NCBI GenBank assembly: GCA_024760905.1
Contig: CM045733.1
Location: 64,594,501 to 64,658,500 of the forward strand
DNA from: Plotosus lineatus
Taxonomy: Eukaryota; Chordata; Actinopteri; Siluriformes; Plotosidae
Direction: 5' to 3'
Length of the DNA: 64,000 bases
The first letter of the stretch is position 1. Every line of letters starts with the position of its first letter. Positions 61,131-64,000 of this stretch are shown piece by piece. The notes under the pieces were generated by a model. That model searched no databases and had not been told where the DNA came from. It saw only the letters and a list, made by a program, of their open reading frames with translations. The position numbers and the translations under genes were made by a program.

Positions 61131-61460
61131 TCTATAGTATAAACTCGTCAAAATGAAGGCAAACCTATTGACCAAACTGCTTAATTCTTGCTGAGATTAT
61201 AAGAACCAGAAGAATAGCTAGGTCAAGGGCGCAGCCGAAAAGGTTAGCGAAGCCGCCGTAGGAACCAAAGGTTTCCTTCCTCCACATAAATGGCTGAAAT
61301 GCTCTTCAGAAAGACACATTAAGCCCCAAGTGCTCTCCAGCTGCCCCCAGTGTGTGTGTGGCAGCCCACTGCTCTGTGTGTGCTCACTTTGGAAGATTAA
61401 ATGCAAAGGAAATAATTTCCCTGACATGATGAATAAGGTAAATTAAAAGCAATCCAAATA

Positions 61461-62337
61461 CAGTGGTACCTGACTTTACGAAATTAATCCGTTCCAGCGC
61501 CATTTTCGTAAAACTTCATTTTTCGGAAGCTGAACCGCATTTTACATGTAAAACACGTGCTTCGTTCCAAGGCTCCCAATACTACCCCATGAACCCTTTA
61601 AAAATGATAAAATTACACCAATTTTGTATGAAACGTGTATAAAATATGTGTTAAAAGTAAAAGAAAATTATTTACCTTTTTTTTTTTAATCTCTCGAACC
61701 ACCCATGCGATGCTTTAAAGTCTGGGGGTTGCTGGGCTGAAGAACCCCCACCCCGGACCTCGTGAAGGAGGCTTTTAATCCCTCCTTCTACTTCAATATC
61801 GTCCCGATTGTAGAGGGGTGTCGGCCATATTCATTTGCGATTTCACTCAACCGCATCCCACTTTTATATTTTTTTATCGTCTCCTGTTTTACTTTTATTG
61901 ATAACGGAGCCCGCTTCTTCTATTCAGTCTCACCGGTAATCACTTTCTTGGGGCTCATGATTAATAACAAAAAATAACTCTGCAATAAGCACACTCAAAA
62001 AACTCACAAAACTCACAAACCAACAGTACAAGTCTCCTTCACGTGTGGGTTGAGCAATGGATCGAAGGCACACGAAAAGCATTATGGGTACACTACTGTA
62101 TTATGGATATTCAGCTCCCTCCTAGCCAATGAGAGGCCAGCGGGGCGGGGTGTTGGGAGACAACCAATGGAAAAGCAACTCAGTCGCATTGTTTGAATGT
62201 TTGAATGGCGCGTTTGAATTTTTAAGATGGTGCTTTCGTAACGTGAACTTGTTTCATATCCAGAGACAAAAATTTTTAGGAAAATGCATTTTGTAACCTG
62301 AATTTTTCGTTTGATGACGTAACGTCAGGTACCACTG
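61461..62337 (-). mobile_element. M3 element with Tigger-like transposase N-terminus
   Basis: Ends CAGTGGTACCTGACTTTACG and ACGTCAGGTACCACTG, flanked by TA (61459-61460, 62338-62339). The minus strand from 61958 reads MSPKKVITGETE, stop, then IKKYKSGMRLSEIANEYGRH and PSTIGTILK, the CENP-B-like helix-turn-helix. A shifted KASHGWFER (second DNA-binding domain) follows; the catalytic domain is absent. Two in-frame stops. In kctd8 intron 1. Confidence 0.85.
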
Positions 62338-62339
62338 TA

Positions 62340-63315
62340 AGCCTTAATATCTTACCAAATATATTATAATACAAAGAATCAATCAACCTCGTTCAAGGGC
62401 GTTAATGGAAAGCACGAACACTTGATATAGAGGCCAAATTATTCACAGACGTAAGTAGTATAGCCTGGCTATTGACATAGCCATTAAATGCAGTCTGGCC
62501 ATTATCCTCTTCACATAGTATTGGTGCTTTAGTGTGTAGAGTAGTGATGATGCCAAAACTATGTGCTTGTTTTCTACAAAAAAAAAAAAAAAAAAATGGC
62601 TGGGGAATACAATGAGGAAAAAACAATTTTTTTTTAATTCAATATTATATTGGTTATAAAATGATATGTATTCCTTTTCCCAGGATAGATATATAATACA
62701 TAGAAATGTGCATTCGTTTCCCTTCCATACTGCAGCACTGACTGAGTTGTAACACAGTCAGTGGGTTCCATAAATAAATAAATTAAATAAATTAAATAAA
62801 AAATCTTGTTTCGGGGAAATATACACCTTTTCATCAGGAATGATTTTTTTGTTTGTTTTATAAATAAGACCCCATTTTTTATTCCTTTCCTACCTGTAGA
62901 TCTGGCTGTGTTCTGCAAAGATCTTTGATGAAACTATACATATTTTGCTGGCAAATCTTTCCATCTAGATGCGCATAATAAAGTGTTCCTGGGATATAAA
63001 TTCCACACAATAGCATATTGTTTGTCCAAGCAGCAGCTGAATCCCTGAAACTGAAAAGTTAAGGCTATAGCTGTGAGATACAGATTCATGGATCCTGCAT
63101 CATAAAAAGAGCCAAATCTAAATGCTTGAAAATGTGGAAATTTGGGGATTTATCGCTGTAACAAACACACAATCTACTGACCGATAGATTTTTTTTTTTT
63201 TTTTTTTTTGTGAGATTGTTTGTTGCTTATCGCATGCAGAGGTTTAATTTGCTGAGATGACGGTGTCCGGATTTCAAACATTTCTCAAAGGTAATACAGA
63301 ACGATAATTCAGTTG
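62340..63315. other. kctd8 intron stretch, nothing recognised
   Basis: AT-rich with A and T homopolymers (62578-62597, 63189-63210). No exon with KCTD8 H2-domain similarity. Confidence 0.4.
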
Positions 63316-63317
63316 AT

Positions 63318-63562
63318 TTTCTGTAACCGCTTAATCCTAATTAGGGTCACGGGGAGGCTGGCGCCCATCCCAGTCGACTCCGGACGAGGGCAGAGTCCAG
63401 TAATGGTTCTTTTACAGCTTCACACCATAGACAGTGAGAGACCGGACTTTGATAACTAAAGTAAAATAACTACAGTGACAACCATATGGAGAGTGGGACT
63501 CAAACCCCCAACCTTAGGATCAGCGAGCCAGGGCCCTATACCACTAGGCCACCACTGCCCTC
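63318..63562 (-). mobile_element. Head-1 SINE with T1 tail, internal deletion
   Basis: Reverse orientation: TTTTCTGTAACCGCTTAATC tail, a jump from GGGCAGAGTC to AATGGTTCTTTTACAG, then the head TAGGCCACCACTGCCCTC. Imperfect duplication CAGAAYGAT at the edges. Confidence 0.8.
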
Positions 63563-63735
63563 AGAATGATCGTACAAAATTAATATAATGAACCAAAGAT
63601 TTTATTTGTATAATCCTCCATCCATTTTTTTTATGCATCCATCCATCCATCCATCCATCTGATTATCTGTGCTGCTTGTCTGCCAGAGTCACAGGGCGGC
63701 GATCTGAATTCCAGCTGACAGGTACACCTTTGGGG

Positions 63736-64000
63736 GCAGTGGTGGTCTAGTGGTATAAGGCGCCGGATTGCTGATCCAAAGGTTGGGGGTTTGAATCCCA
63801 CTCTCCACAAGGTTGTCACTGTCCCTGTCACTGTCCCTGTCACTGTCTATGGTGTGAGGCATGTAAAAGAACCATTGCTGACATTCGTAAAAAGAGTAGG
63901 CTGCAAAGCCGTCAGCGTGTTTCCGCCCTGCGATGGCCTGGCGAGCTGTCCAGGGTGTACTCTGCCCTCGCCCTGAGTTGGCTGGGATGGGCACCAGCCT
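63736..64000 (+). mobile_element. Head-1 SINE with T1 tail, cut by the window end
   Basis: Head GGGGCAGTGGTGGTCTAGTGG-type start, GGTTTGAATCC B box, body partly replaced by a repeated CCCTGTCACTGT unit, then CTGCGATGGCCTGGCGAGCT and the beginning of the T1 tail. A (CATC)n run lies just before it (63630-63660). Confidence 0.85.

Overview
The window is vertebrate nuclear DNA, almost certainly from a teleost fish. It has genes split by GT-AG introns, two vertebrate-type genes, (AT)n, (GT)n and (GA)n microsatellites, and a dense load of fish-type mobile elements (Tc1-like, Tigger/pogo-like, hAT-like, several non-LTR LINE families, several tRNA-derived SINE families). The species cannot be fixed from the sequence alone. 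Nothing bacterial, viral or CRISPR-like was seen.

Layout. (1) 1-2768: a LINE fragment, a degenerate beta-tubulin exon-4 relic and the presumed 3' flank/UTR of loxl3. (2) 2769-37462, minus strand: a complete lysyl oxidase-like gene, closest to loxl3. I reconstructed 13 coding exons whose phases all agree; they sum to 2187 nt (728 aa plus stop). They encode a signal peptide, four SRCR domains and the copper amine-oxidase domain with its copper histidines (H582, H584, H586) and the LTQ cofactor pair (K609/Y645). A possible promoter and non-coding first exon lies near 41.25-41.5 kb. (3) About 41.5-52.8 kb: intergenic, packed with nested SINEs, MITEs and microsatellites. (4) 53221-54025, plus strand: the first coding exon of kctd8, a GABA-B receptor auxiliary subunit, ending at a clear splice donor; its second exon is not in the window. 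(5) 54026-64000: presumably kctd8 intron 1, again rich in repeats. The two genes are divergent (head to head).

The most interesting material is in the mobile elements. One tRNA-derived SINE head and body is joined to three different 3' tails. T1 is L2-like and ends in an AATGA repeat. T2 combines the 5' end and 3' end of an RTE-like LINE and ends in an AAG repeat. T3 ends in GATAAGTGAAG. An almost complete copy of the RTE-like LINE (33518-36675, perfect 19-bp target duplication, one frameshift) lies 42 nt inside a loxl3 intron and carries both segments that form tail T2. Several copies have clean target-site duplications and nested insertions, so their relative ages can be read directly. Separately, four Tigger-like elements keep only the N-terminal helix-turn-helix part of their transposase.

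Limits: mobile-element families are assigned by pattern recognition and remembered family features, not by database search. Element edges without a target duplication are approximate.
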